Shown here piece by piece: positions 25,976 through 34,286 of a stretch of DNA of 64,000 nt. A program made the position numbers and the translations under genes. The notes beneath the pieces were generated by a model. The model saw only the letters and a list, made by a program, of their open reading frames with translations. It was not told the origin of the DNA and searched no databases. The first letter of the stretch is position 1, and every line of letters begins with the position of its first letter. Source of the DNA: JAEYFP01 sp964566545 (GTDB lineage: Bacteria > Bacillota > Clostridia > Lachnospirales > Lachnospiraceae); contig CAZMIX010000006.1 in NCBI GenBank assembly GCA_964566545.1, forward strand, positions 1-64,000, read 5' to 3'.

Positions 25976-26863
25976 CTAATAATCTTTCTCGCGAAATACC
26001 GCGTTGACCACCTTCGCGGTTACAACGCCGAGCACGACGATGAACACCGCAATTGCAGAACTGTAATCCACGTTGCTCGCATCAAATGCCTGATAGTACA
26101 TGTAGGTACCGGTCAGCCATGTCGTATTGAACGGCATCCCCTTCGGAAACATGACCCATGGCAGGTCAAACACCTTCAGGGCGCCCGTCACCGCAAGGAC
26201 GACACATGTGCAGATAACGTTGTGCAGAAGCGGAAGGGAAATGTAACGCACCTTCTGCAGCGGTCTCGCGCCGTCAATCGCGGCCGCCTCGTAAAGATCC
26301 TCCGAGATGTTATTCAACCCCGTCAGGAGAATGATGAAATAAAAGCCCACATACTGCCACATGACCGGAAGCACAAGCGTGAGCATCGCATGTACCTCAT
26401 CCTTAAAGTCCACAAGCCCTATGGCTCCAAGCAGCTCCCGAAACTGGTTTACCATTCCTTTGTCATACAAAAAGATCAGGTTGAACAAAAGGCCCAGCGC
26501 GGTCGCCGATACGATGATCGGGAAGAAATAGACGACTCTGAAAAACTTAGCGCCCTTTTTGATATTGTCGACAAGCAGCGCGAGCAAAATTGCGATGCCC
26601 ACCTGTCCAAACAGCGTAATGAAAATCATATACAGTGTATTCCCAAGCGCGGCTTTCATGTTCGGATCCTGAAACATTTTTTTATAATTCCCATACCACG
26701 GATCATTCATTCCTTTTGCGGCCGTACCCAGCCCTGATATATGCTGAAAGCTGTTAACTATGTTCTGTATAAATGGATAATATAGAAATATCAGCATAAA
26801 TGCAAAAGCAGGAATCAAGAAAAAGATAACAGGCTTTTTATTTTTATAAATATTTGCTCCCAT
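25976..26863 (-). CDS. Carbohydrate ABC transporter permease (MalF-type)
   Basis: A 295-residue permease of the CUT1 family with about six membrane segments (first in VIFFLIPAFAFMLIFLYYPF) and the EAA loop LYEAAAIDGARPLQKVRYIS. It pairs with the MalG-type protein to form the channel. I chose the ATG at 26863 with AAGGAG 5 nt upstream; the start nine codons earlier has no ribosome site. It follows the solute-binding gene after a hairpin at 26922-26956. Confidence 0.95.
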   Translation of the reverse strand: MGANIYKNKKPVIFFLIPAFAFMLIFLYYPFIQNIVNSFQHISGLGTAAKGMNDPWYGNYKKMFQDPNMKAALGNTLYMIFITLFGQVGIAILLALLVDNIKKGAKFFRVVYFFPIIVSATALGLLFNLIFLYDKGMVNQFRELLGAIGLVDFKDEVHAMLTLVLPVMWQYVGFYFIILLTGLNNISEDLYEAAAIDGARPLQKVRYISLPLLHNVICTCVVLAVTGALKVFDLPWVMFPKGMPFNTTWLTGTYMYYQAFDASNVDYSSAIAVFIVVLGVVTAKVVNAVFREKDY

Positions 26864-26921
26864 TTTCGCTCCTTCCACCTGCTTAAACAAATCTGATATT
26901 CACAGGTTCTTTTTAAAGGGA

Positions 26922-26956
26922 GACCGGAGAAAAGTATGCATACTCTGTCTCCGGTC
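26922..26956 (-). other. Hairpin between the solute-binding protein gene and the permease genes
   Basis: GACCGGAGA (26948-26956 on the minus strand) pairs perfectly with TCTCCGGTC (26922-26930), with a palindrome AGTATGCATACT in the loop. No U run follows directly. Such stem-loops after binding-protein genes often protect the upstream mRNA or partly stop transcription, giving more binding protein than permease. Confidence 0.6.
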
Positions 26957-26976
26957 CGCATGTATTATTTATGTGT

Positions 26977-28347
26977 TTATTGCTCCGCCACCAAGTCGAG
27001 CACTTCCTGTACAGATTCGGTAATATCTGCCTTGCCTGTTACGAGGTTTGGCATACCATCAAATACCGGCACTCTGCACGGCTGAGGTACTAAATCCTGT
27101 ACTGCCGCAGCAATTCCCGTAGCGCCCGCACATAAGGTCAGGCAATCCTTCTGAAGGGAATTAAGTGTGCTTGCATCTACCGTGGCACCGTTCTTCAAAG
27201 CAGTAGCGGAAACGAGTGCAAATTCGGATACTGCTTCATCGCTCGTCATATATTCCACAAATTTTACTGCTGTTTCACGCTTTTCAGGATCGTCCCATGC
27301 CTTCTTTGTAATGTAGTATCCTGAAGAAAGTCCGCCGATCATATCCGTCGATTTTCTGTCTCCCTGTCTAGGCACATAGGTAACGGTAAAGTTATCGATG
27401 TTGTCCGTCTTTTCAGCAATACCGCCTGCCTTCCAGGAGCCGTCTACCAGGAAAGCTGCCTTTCCGTCAATAAACATCTGGAATGTCTCATCATCGGTCG
27501 CCGACAAAGTGTTGTCAGGGAAATAACCTTTTTCATATAAATCCTTTACATCCGTAATACCCTCGACCCATGCCTTGCCATTCGCGTCTGCCGTGCTTCC
27601 CGGCAATGCGCAGTGTGTCTTTACCGATGTGTGGTTGAAAATGGAATACTCAAACCAGTAATGCGGCACCTGTGCGAGAGACGCTGCGATTGGAGAATAG
27701 CCCGCATCCTTGATCTTCTGGCAGATGTCCATGAAATCCTCCCATGTCGTGTCTGCGCCCGGGATGTCCACGCCTGCTGCCTCACAAACCTACTTATTGA
27801 CATACATCGCTTCCCAATAACCGTTTACCGGAATTGAATAGTTCGTTCCGTCTACCGGTGATGCGCCGAGCATGTCGTCCTTCATGTTAGAAGCATAATC
27901 GGGAAATTCCGCTCTGATTTCTTCTACCGATACAACCTTGTCTGCGCTGACAAAGGAATTGGAGTCCGGTCCGTTGAAGTAGAACAGAACATCCGGCTCG
28001 GAACCAACTTCAAAGTCTGCCAGCACTCTTGCCTTGAAAGCCTCATCCGCCGTACCTGATGCATCGTTGACTGTATTTCCTGTCTCCTCCTGATACTGTG
28101 CCAAATACTTCTGATATGTTACGGCTCCGCCGTCATTACCTGCATAGGTAGTCGTTACGTTTAAGGTAACCGGTCCTGTTGCTGCCGCTTCTTCTGCCGG
28201 AGCTTCCTTAGCCGCATCGTCTGCTGCAGGAGCTTCTTCTGTTACCGCCGCACTCTCCTCTGCCGGAGCTGCCGCTGTGCTGCCGCATGCTGCAAGACCA
28301 ACGGTCATCGTACATGCGAGTAGAATTGCCAATACTCTTTTTTTCAT
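26977..28347 (-). pseudogene. Sugar ABC transporter solute-binding lipoprotein, interrupted by an in-frame TAG
   Basis: Family 1 extracellular sugar-binding protein. The N-terminus has a lipoprotein signal (LAACGS, Cys21) and an Ala/Glu-rich linker, then VTLNVTTTYAG and VLFYFNGPDS. Codon 186 is TAG (27790-27792). The same frame continues without any indel (VCEAAGVDIPGADTTWEDF) to a normal end at 26977, so one base change (for instance AAG to TAG) explains the break. The length without the stop, 456 residues, is normal. The start at 28347 (MKKRVLAIL) has GGAGG 7 nt upstream. TAG is used as an ordinary stop by several genes here (dxr, flhA, motA, the kinase), which argues against recoding. It could also be a sequencing error. 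The neighbouring permeases are intact. Chitobiose or GlcNAc oligomers are the likely ligand (inference from context). Confidence 0.85.
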
Positions 28348-28448
28348 TTTGATTCCTCCCAATATTTTATTGATGACACTGTTATCATCTGCTTATATCA
28401 TAAAAATTTTTATAAAAAATTGGAATGATTGCGTTTGCGATTAATTGT

Positions 28449-30233
28449 CTATCCTTGTTCTTCCTGTCTATTCATACTGATAATTAACGTGCTGATCGTG
28501 TGATTTTCGTCATTTGTATCAATGACAAGCCCGCATTCCTCTCCATAAATGATTTTAAGCCGCCGGTTTACATTCCGGATACCGAGGCTTGTGGAGCCTA
28601 CGGAATCCTTGATTTCACGGTCTGTAAGCAGGATCTCGATCTTATCCCGATCGGCATTGCTTAACGTTCCGTCGTCCATGATTTCGATATAAAGCTTTTC
28701 CTCCCTTTTGAATACGCTCAACGTCACCTTTCCCTGCCGCATCGCATTCATACCGTGCTCCACCGCATTCTCGATGATCGGCTGGACGATGAGCCGCGGC
28801 ACCTCCACATGCAAAAGGGACTCGTCAATTCGCTCGTCATACTGGAATTTCTCCCCGTAGCGCTGCTTGATGATGTACAAATAGGCATCGACATAGCTCA
28901 ACTCCTCCGACAGAGGGACAAGCTGCCGTTTTTCCCTGTTCATCGTCGCCGCGAGCATCGTCGAAAGCGCCTCAATCATCCCGCACACCTTTTCATTTTC
29001 ATTCAGCCGGGCTTCCCAGTTGATGATTTCCAGCGTATTGTTCAGAAAATGCGGGTTAATCTGGGATTGCAGCGCCATAATATTCGCGTCCCTCAGCGCC
29101 AGCTCCTCCAGATAAATCTGCTCAAACTGGTGCTTTAACTCCGCACTCATCCGGTTGAACGCCTCATCCAAATAGGCGAACTCCTTGCTGTTGTCGATCT
29201 GCTCGATTTGATGTCCATAATTTCTTTCGGTGATTTCATGAGCCGCCCGTACGAGCTTATTGACAGGCTTTGTCACACACCGTTCAAAGAACAGCAGCAC
29301 GAGGACGATCAGCGGAAGCATAAAAATCATAAGAAGGGCAAACACGTATTTGACCGCGTCCATGCCGTCCACAATCGTTTTGGCATCCAGCTTGACGATC
29401 GCAGTCACCTGATGCCCGTCCTGCTTGACCTGCCGGTATACCCAATGCTCGTCTCCTATTTTTTGATAAATACTGCCGCTTCGCGCAGGCTCCAGTTCCC
29501 TTTTTCTGAATTTTTCAATAGCCTCCACGTCCTTTGCCTCTAACAGCACCTCTCCGTCCGACAACAGCTCCACATCCTCATAGCCCCAGACGCTTTCAAA
29601 GCCCTGAAACATCACGTCCTTGTTGATCTCGGAAAGAATGACCGCATACGGCTCATAGGAAGCGTTCATCAAATTTCTGATGAGATAGATCCTGTTGCCG
29701 ACATTTAATAACACCGTATTGGTGTCAAGCTCCCTTGTGCAGGCGTCCACCATCTCACGACCGTTCTCTTTAAATTCGCTGACACCCGCGTAATTTCCGC
29801 CGAGCGAATAGGCATACGTGTAAAAAATATTTTCCGGCATATCCGTAAAATAAAGCATCGTACACATAAAGGCCTCATTATACCGGTACTGCTGCGCGAG
29901 GAACAGCGTCACCCTCTCGTACAGCTCGACTCCGTTACCTTCCTCTTGATACTGCGCCCAGCTGTCCTTCACCGTCGGCATATAGGACGCATTCTTAGAG
30001 GCGGTCACCGCATCCGACACCTGCATCAGATAGACCTCTACGGCGTTATCCATCGAAGAAACGATCGTGCGCTCGATCTGCGAATTGATGCCGCGCGATA
30101 CGGTCGTAAACAGGGCAAAGCTTAAAAGCATCAGGGGCAGCAGCCAGCAAAGCAGCAGCATAAATATCATGCTCCAGCGCAGCTCTCTTTTCTGATTCAG
30201 AAATTTTCTGATCTCTCGCATTCGCTTCTCCAT
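28449..30233 (-). CDS. yesM: Sensor histidine kinase, YesM-like
   Basis: A 594-residue membrane kinase: TM1 (about 22-44), extracellular sensor region (about 45-295), TM2 (about 296-316), HAMP linker (about 318-370), a His_kinase domain with phospho-accepting H395 in SQINPHFLNN, and an HATPase_c domain (IIENAVEHGMN, MDDGT, GSTSLGIRNVNRRL). Pairs with yesN; both lie in the chitobiose locus, so the outside domain probably senses the imported sugar or its binding protein (inference). The gap to the phosphohexomutase gene upstream is about 40 bp. Confidence 0.95.
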   Translation of the reverse strand: MEKRMREIRKFLNQKRELRWSMIFMLLLCWLLPLMLLSFALFTTVSRGINSQIERTIVSSMDNAVEVYLMQVSDAVTASKNASYMPTVKDSWAQYQEEGNGVELYERVTLFLAQQYRYNEAFMCTMLYFTDMPENIFYTYAYSLGGNYAGVSEFKENGREMVDACTRELDTNTVLLNVGNRIYLIRNLMNASYEPYAVILSEINKDVMFQGFESVWGYEDVELLSDGEVLLEAKDVEAIEKFRKRELEPARSGSIYQKIGDEHWVYRQVKQDGHQVTAIVKLDAKTIVDGMDAVKYVFALLMIFMLPLIVLVLLFFERCVTKPVNKLVRAAHEITERNYGHQIEQIDNSKEFAYLDEAFNRMSAELKHQFEQIYLEELALRDANIMALQSQINPHFLNNTLEIINWEARLNENEKVCGMIEALSTMLAATMNREKRQLVPLSEELSYVDAYLYIIKQRYGEKFQYDERIDESLLHVEVPRLIVQPIIENAVEHGMNAMRQGKVTLSVFKREEKLYIEIMDDGTLSNADRDKIEILLTDREIKDSVGSTSLGIRNVNRRLKIIYGEECGLVIDTNDENHTISTLIISMNRQEEQG

Positions 30234-30272
30234 GGGGTTCTCCTTTATTATGTTTCTCTCACCGTTAAATCT

Positions 30273-31706
30273 TTATTCCGGTTTCCATGTGAGGGACAGA
30301 TAGCTTTCAAACAGCTCGCATACCGTTTTTGCGTCGGACGGATTCTGCATTTCACAGAAAATCCGAAGCAGAGGCTCCGTACCCGAGAAGCGGCAGACTA
30401 CCCAGCCGCCGTTTTCAAAATAGACCTTGCAGCCGTCCAGATAGGATACGTTTTTGATCGGAAACGGCAGGTCAGGCAGCTTCTTTTCGGTCAGGACCAG
30501 GCGGCTGATCGCCTCCTTTTTTTCCTGATTGAACTTATAATCCCTTTCTTCCATATGAATGCTGCCGCATTCAGCTTCGATATCCCGATAAATTTCCGAA
30601 AGCTTCTTATTGGTACAGGCAAGCATTTCCGCAAGCAGGGCTGCCGCATAGATGCCGTCCTTTCCCTTGATGTGTCCCCGTACCGTCAGGCCGCCCGAGG
30701 ACTCCCCGCCAAGCACAGCGTCAGTCTCTTCCATTTTTGCTGAAATATATTTAAAGCCGACCGGCACCTCATAACAGCGTTCGCCGAATTTTTCCGCCAC
30801 GCGGTCCAGCATATGGGTCGTCGCGATATTGCGCACGACCGGCCCGTGCCAGCCCTTATACTTCACAAGATAATAATAAAGCAGCACGAGGATATCGTTC
30901 GGGTGCAGAAACCTTCCCGTATCATCGATCACGCCGATCCTGTCCGCGTCGCCGTCCGTCGCGATCCCGATATCGCATCGGTTATCCAGCACAAAATTCT
31001 GCAGCGCGCGCAGTGTGGAGGCGGTCGGCGCCGGAAGCTTTCCTCCAAACAGCGTATCGTGGCGCTCGTTGATCGTTTGCACCTCACAGCGCGCCGTATG
31101 GAAAATCGTTGTCAAAGAAGTCTCGCTGACACCGTACATCGGGTCAAGCGCTATTTTCAGCCCTTGTCTTCTAATCATATTGACATCGATCATCGAAAGG
31201 ATATTGTCCAGATATTCATTCAGCGGATAGATCTCCTCGATCAGCCCCTGTTTGATGCCTTTTGCATATTCCATCGATGCAGCCGACGCTCCGCTCTCTT
31301 GAAGTCTTGCAAGATACTGCTCGATCTCCTTTGTCTGTGCCTCGTCTGCGTCCCTGCCGCCGTATGTAAACACCTTGACACCGTTGTAAATGGCCGGGTT
31401 GTGGCTCGCGGTGATCATCATTCCGTAAGGAAGCTCATATTTCATCACATAAAACATAATGAGCGGCGTCGGGGCGGATTTATTCACGAGAGACACCTTA
31501 ATGCCCTCCGCAGCAAACACCTCTGCCGCCCACTGCATCGCCTCTTTTGATAAAAACCGCCTGTCATAGCCGATGACGATCCCTTTTTCAGCGACGCCCT
31601 CCTGCTTCATCTTATCCGCAAGCGCCTTTGAAAGAAGCTGGATATTCACCTTTGTAAACTCATCTCCGATAATGGCTCTGAAACCGCCTGTTCCAAATTT
31701 AATCAT
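30273..31706 (-). CDS. Phosphohexomutase, predicted GlcNAc-1-phosphate mutase
   Basis: A 477-residue alpha-D-phosphohexomutase. Motifs: catalytic phosphoserine S101 in TASHNPAIYNGVK, metal loop DGDADR (D251, D253, D255), sugar-binding GGESSGGL, and phosphate-binding FSGTEPLLRIF. All four are intact. Sequence alone does not separate phosphogluco-, phosphomanno- and GlcNAc-phosphate mutases. Its place 12 bp after chbP, whose product is GlcNAc-1-P, and the presence of nagA-nagB nearby suggest it converts GlcNAc-1-P to GlcNAc-6-P, as in the Vibrio pathway. GlmM (GlcN-phosphate mutase) is less likely here because it belongs to synthesis, not breakdown. Confidence 0.88.
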   Translation of the reverse strand: MIKFGTGGFRAIIGDEFTKVNIQLLSKALADKMKQEGVAEKGIVIGYDRRFLSKEAMQWAAEVFAAEGIKVSLVNKSAPTPLIMFYVMKYELPYGMMITASHNPAIYNGVKVFTYGGRDADEAQTKEIEQYLARLQESGASAASMEYAKGIKQGLIEEIYPLNEYLDNILSMIDVNMIRRQGLKIALDPMYGVSETSLTTIFHTARCEVQTINERHDTLFGGKLPAPTASTLRALQNFVLDNRCDIGIATDGDADRIGVIDDTGRFLHPNDILVLLYYYLVKYKGWHGPVVRNIATTHMLDRVAEKFGERCYEVPVGFKYISAKMEETDAVLGGESSGGLTVRGHIKGKDGIYAAALLAEMLACTNKKLSEIYRDIEAECGSIHMEERDYKFNQEKKEAISRLVLTEKKLPDLPFPIKNVSYLDGCKVYFENGGWVVCRFSGTEPLLRIFCEMQNPSDAKTVCELFESYLSLTWKPE

Positions 31707-31718
31707 AACGCATCCTCC

Positions 31719-34109
31719 CTACCCCATGATGACATCGACACGGCAGTGCAAGCCCGACGCCAGCTTCGAAACCTTCTTTACATTCATTCCGTCCAGCTTG
31801 ATTTCCTTAATGCCCTTCATCACGCCGTCGGGGTTACACACATGGATCTCGTAGACCGCACCGCACCACTCTCTCGTCACGCAAAATTCCTTCCAGTCCG
31901 CCGGTATGCACGGGTCGATGACGAGCTCGTCAAACTGCGGCCGGATGCCGAGCATATAACGTGTTGCCGAAAAATAAGCCCAACCGCCCGTTCCGGTCAT
32001 AAACGGATGCCTTGCGCGCCCATGCGCGCTGTGGTCTTTTCCCATAATAAACTGGCAGTACGAATACGGCTCCGCCTCTCTGATTTCAATCAGATCGTTT
32101 TGGTTATAGGGCGAAAGCGCATCGTAATATTTCATCGCGCGGTCACCTCTTCCGAGCATACATTCGGCGGCCCATGCCCATGGATTCGGATGGGAAAATA
32201 CCGCGCCGTTTTCCTTCACGCCCGGATATACCCTTGTCACGAAGCCGATATCGTCATCGGGAACCGTGTAGGAGGGGCCGTTTAGCATAATCCCGTAAGG
32301 CGTGTACAAATACTGCTCCACGCTGTCCATCGCCCTTCTCCCCTTTTCGTTCACTTCCGCTCCAGACAAAACGGCCCACGCGTTGCTCTCCAAATGGAGC
32401 TTACCCTCCGTATCCTGCTTCGTGCCGATTTTCTTTCCATTCTTTGTCACGCCGCGGATAAACCAGTCCTCATCCCAAAGCTGCGTATCGCATACATCCT
32501 TTACATGCGCCGCCATAGCCCGGTAATGCGCCGCGTCCTGGGCTCGCTCCAGCTTTTCCGCCAGCTCGATGAAATAATTTAGCGCCCAATAATGTAAAAA
32601 GGAGACAAGCGCGCTTTCCCCGCCGCCAAGATTCAGGCAATCGTTCCAGTCGGCCCGAAGCCCTTTGCAGATGCCGGTCTGTCCGACCTGCTCGGCTGAA
32701 AACTCAAGGATCCGTTTCATATGTTCATAAACGGTTCCTTCCCCGCCGTCCGCATAGGTAATCACTTCGTCCGCAAAGGAAATCTCTCCCGTTTCCTTGA
32801 TATATTCGACAATAGAGCCCACAAGCCAGAGCGCGTCGTCGGAACAGGCATCCTTGATGCCATGGATCATATCGGCCCGATCGGGCGTCGGAACGACCGT
32901 CGGAGATTTAAACGGCTTTACCGAGGTGTCCGGCTCAAACCATTCCGGCTCGAACAGATGCAGCCCGTAGCCCTGCTTCACAAGCCCCTTTAAAAGCTGT
33001 GTGATGCGCTTCTTGCACATCCCGGGATTCGAATGAGGAATCGTCATCGCGTCCTGCGCCGTATCCCGGTAGCCAAGCCCGGTTCTTCCTCCCACCTCGA
33101 TAAATGAGGCAAAACGCGAGAACATGACGTTGATTTCCGCCTGATAGAGCGTCCATGTATTGATCAGCGTATTCATGCCCTCGTTCGGCGTTTGTATCTG
33201 AAGCTTGTTCTGCTTTTTCTCCCAATAATTCTTTAGCCTGGCATAAGCGGAATCCACAGCGCCGGCTCTGCTGAATTGTTCTCTGACCTCTCTGCCCTTC
33301 TGCCGGTTTCCTTCTCCGAGCATAAAAATGATCCGTGCCTCTTCGCCGGGTTTCAGCGTGAGCTTCTTCATAAGAGAACCACAATGGTTATTGCCCTTTT
33401 CAAACGAGCCGCCGCATTCACCCTTTTCCACGGCGATCGGATTGTTCTCCGTTCGGTATGCCCCAAGGAAGCTGTCCCGCAGGCTGTCAAAGCCGTCCGG
33501 CTCCTCGCTGCACGCAAAGTATTGAAATCCGAACTCTTCATAGAATAAATCATGCTCAATAATGCCGTCCTCATAATCGCTTCCGGCGCAATACATACTC
33601 ATCTGAAAATTCTGGTTATCGATCGTAATATGGTGGAACGAAAATTCACAATAGGAAAAGACACGCAGGCTACGCTCCGTTTCCCCCGTGTTTTTTATTT
33701 TCACATCCCAAAGCTCGACGTTTTCATTAAGTGGCACCGATAACGTCTGGGAAGCCTGAATATCCTTATAATCACACTCATAAACCGTATACGAAAGGCC
33801 GTGGCGGCAGCGGTACGCAGCCTGATTGAGAGACTTTCCGACAGGTTGCCAGGAAATGCTCCAATAATCGCCGTCCTCATCGTCCCGGATATACACATAA
33901 TGCCCGGGGCGGTCCATCGGAACGCCGTTTCCGCGAAAGCGCGTAATACGGTGGTATTCCGGAGATTTATAAAACAAATATCCGCCCGCCGTATGATTTA
34001 CGACAGCGCACATGTCCTGTAGTCCTAAATAATTCGTCCACGATGTCGGCAAATCCACCCTGTCGATCACATATTCCCTTTTTTCATTATCAAAATGTCC
34101 GTATTTCAT
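31719..34109 (-). CDS. chbP: N,N'-diacetylchitobiose phosphorylase (GH94)
   Basis: Cytoplasmic enzyme that splits (GlcNAc)2 with phosphate into GlcNAc-1-P and GlcNAc. The 796-residue protein (Vibrio ChbP is 801) resembles the Vibrio enzymes closely throughout as I remember them: KYGHFDNEKREYVIDR at the N-terminus, NHTAGGYLFYKSPEY, RPGHYVYIRDD, EVGGRTGLGYRDTAQDA, and GICKGLRADWNDCLNLGGG with the expected general acid D487 (Vibrio D492). These features fit chitobiose rather than cellobiose phosphorylase better. The start at 34109 has GGAG 6 nt upstream; a longer frame adds 37 unlikely residues. First gene of a run with the mutase, yesM and the ABC transporter; promoter and inverted repeats lie upstream. 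Confidence 0.9.
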   Translation of the reverse strand: MKYGHFDNEKREYVIDRVDLPTSWTNYLGLQDMCAVVNHTAGGYLFYKSPEYHRITRFRGNGVPMDRPGHYVYIRDDEDGDYWSISWQPVGKSLNQAAYRCRHGLSYTVYECDYKDIQASQTLSVPLNENVELWDVKIKNTGETERSLRVFSYCEFSFHHITIDNQNFQMSMYCAGSDYEDGIIEHDLFYEEFGFQYFACSEEPDGFDSLRDSFLGAYRTENNPIAVEKGECGGSFEKGNNHCGSLMKKLTLKPGEEARIIFMLGEGNRQKGREVREQFSRAGAVDSAYARLKNYWEKKQNKLQIQTPNEGMNTLINTWTLYQAEINVMFSRFASFIEVGGRTGLGYRDTAQDAMTIPHSNPGMCKKRITQLLKGLVKQGYGLHLFEPEWFEPDTSVKPFKSPTVVPTPDRADMIHGIKDACSDDALWLVGSIVEYIKETGEISFADEVITYADGGEGTVYEHMKRILEFSAEQVGQTGICKGLRADWNDCLNLGGGESALVSFLHYWALNYFIELAEKLERAQDAAHYRAMAAHVKDVCDTQLWDEDWFIRGVTKNGKKIGTKQDTEGKLHLESNAWAVLSGAEVNEKGRRAMDSVEQYLYTPYGIMLNGPSYTVPDDDIGFVTRVYPGVKENGAVFSHPNPWAWAAECMLGRGDRAMKYYDALSPYNQNDLIEIREAEPYSYCQFIMGKDHSAHGRARHPFMTGTGGWAYFSATRYMLGIRPQFDELVIDPCIPADWKEFCVTREWCGAVYEIHVCNPDGVMKGIKEIKLDGMNVKKVSKLASGLHCRVDVIMG

Positions 34110-34158
34110 TCCATTCTCCATTCTGCCGTCCATGACAACTTTAAACAAAGCAACAAAA

Positions 34159-34238
34159 ACAGCTATCGCACACATCAGAGTCCTCTCTATACGTTGAGTA
34201 TAACAGATTCCTCTTTCCATGATAAGTGCAATAGCTGT
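34159..34238 (-). promoter_or_regulatory. chbP promoter flanked by a 13-bp inverted repeat (putative operators)
   Basis: On the minus strand, TTATCA (34225-34220), a 17-bp spacer, then TATACT (34202-34197) with an extended TG-n. Two copies of ACAGCTAT(C/T)GCAC face each other: plus strand 34159-34171 and minus strand 34238-34226, 12 of 13 bases the same. One touches the upstream edge of the -35, the other lies in the leader. I did not see the 13-mer elsewhere in the window. A regulator site is a reasonable reading; which regulator is unknown. Confidence 0.6.
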
Positions 34239-34286
34239 GAATATTTGACTGATTTTGCCCTGCCTGTTACATTTGTTATTTATTCG

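Noticed and set aside
27790..27792. Pyrrolysine or other recoding of TAG in the binding-protein gene
   Set aside because: TAG ends other genes here in the normal way and the codon is not at a site where pyrrolysine is known; a point mutation or read error is simpler.
33276..33574. Plus- and minus-strand frames inside the chbP gene
   Set aside because: Shadows of the GH94 gene without independent start signals.
34110..34220. 37-residue N-terminal extension of chitobiose phosphorylase
   Set aside because: The extension covers the promoter and inverted repeat; ATG 34109 matches the start of Vibrio enzymes.
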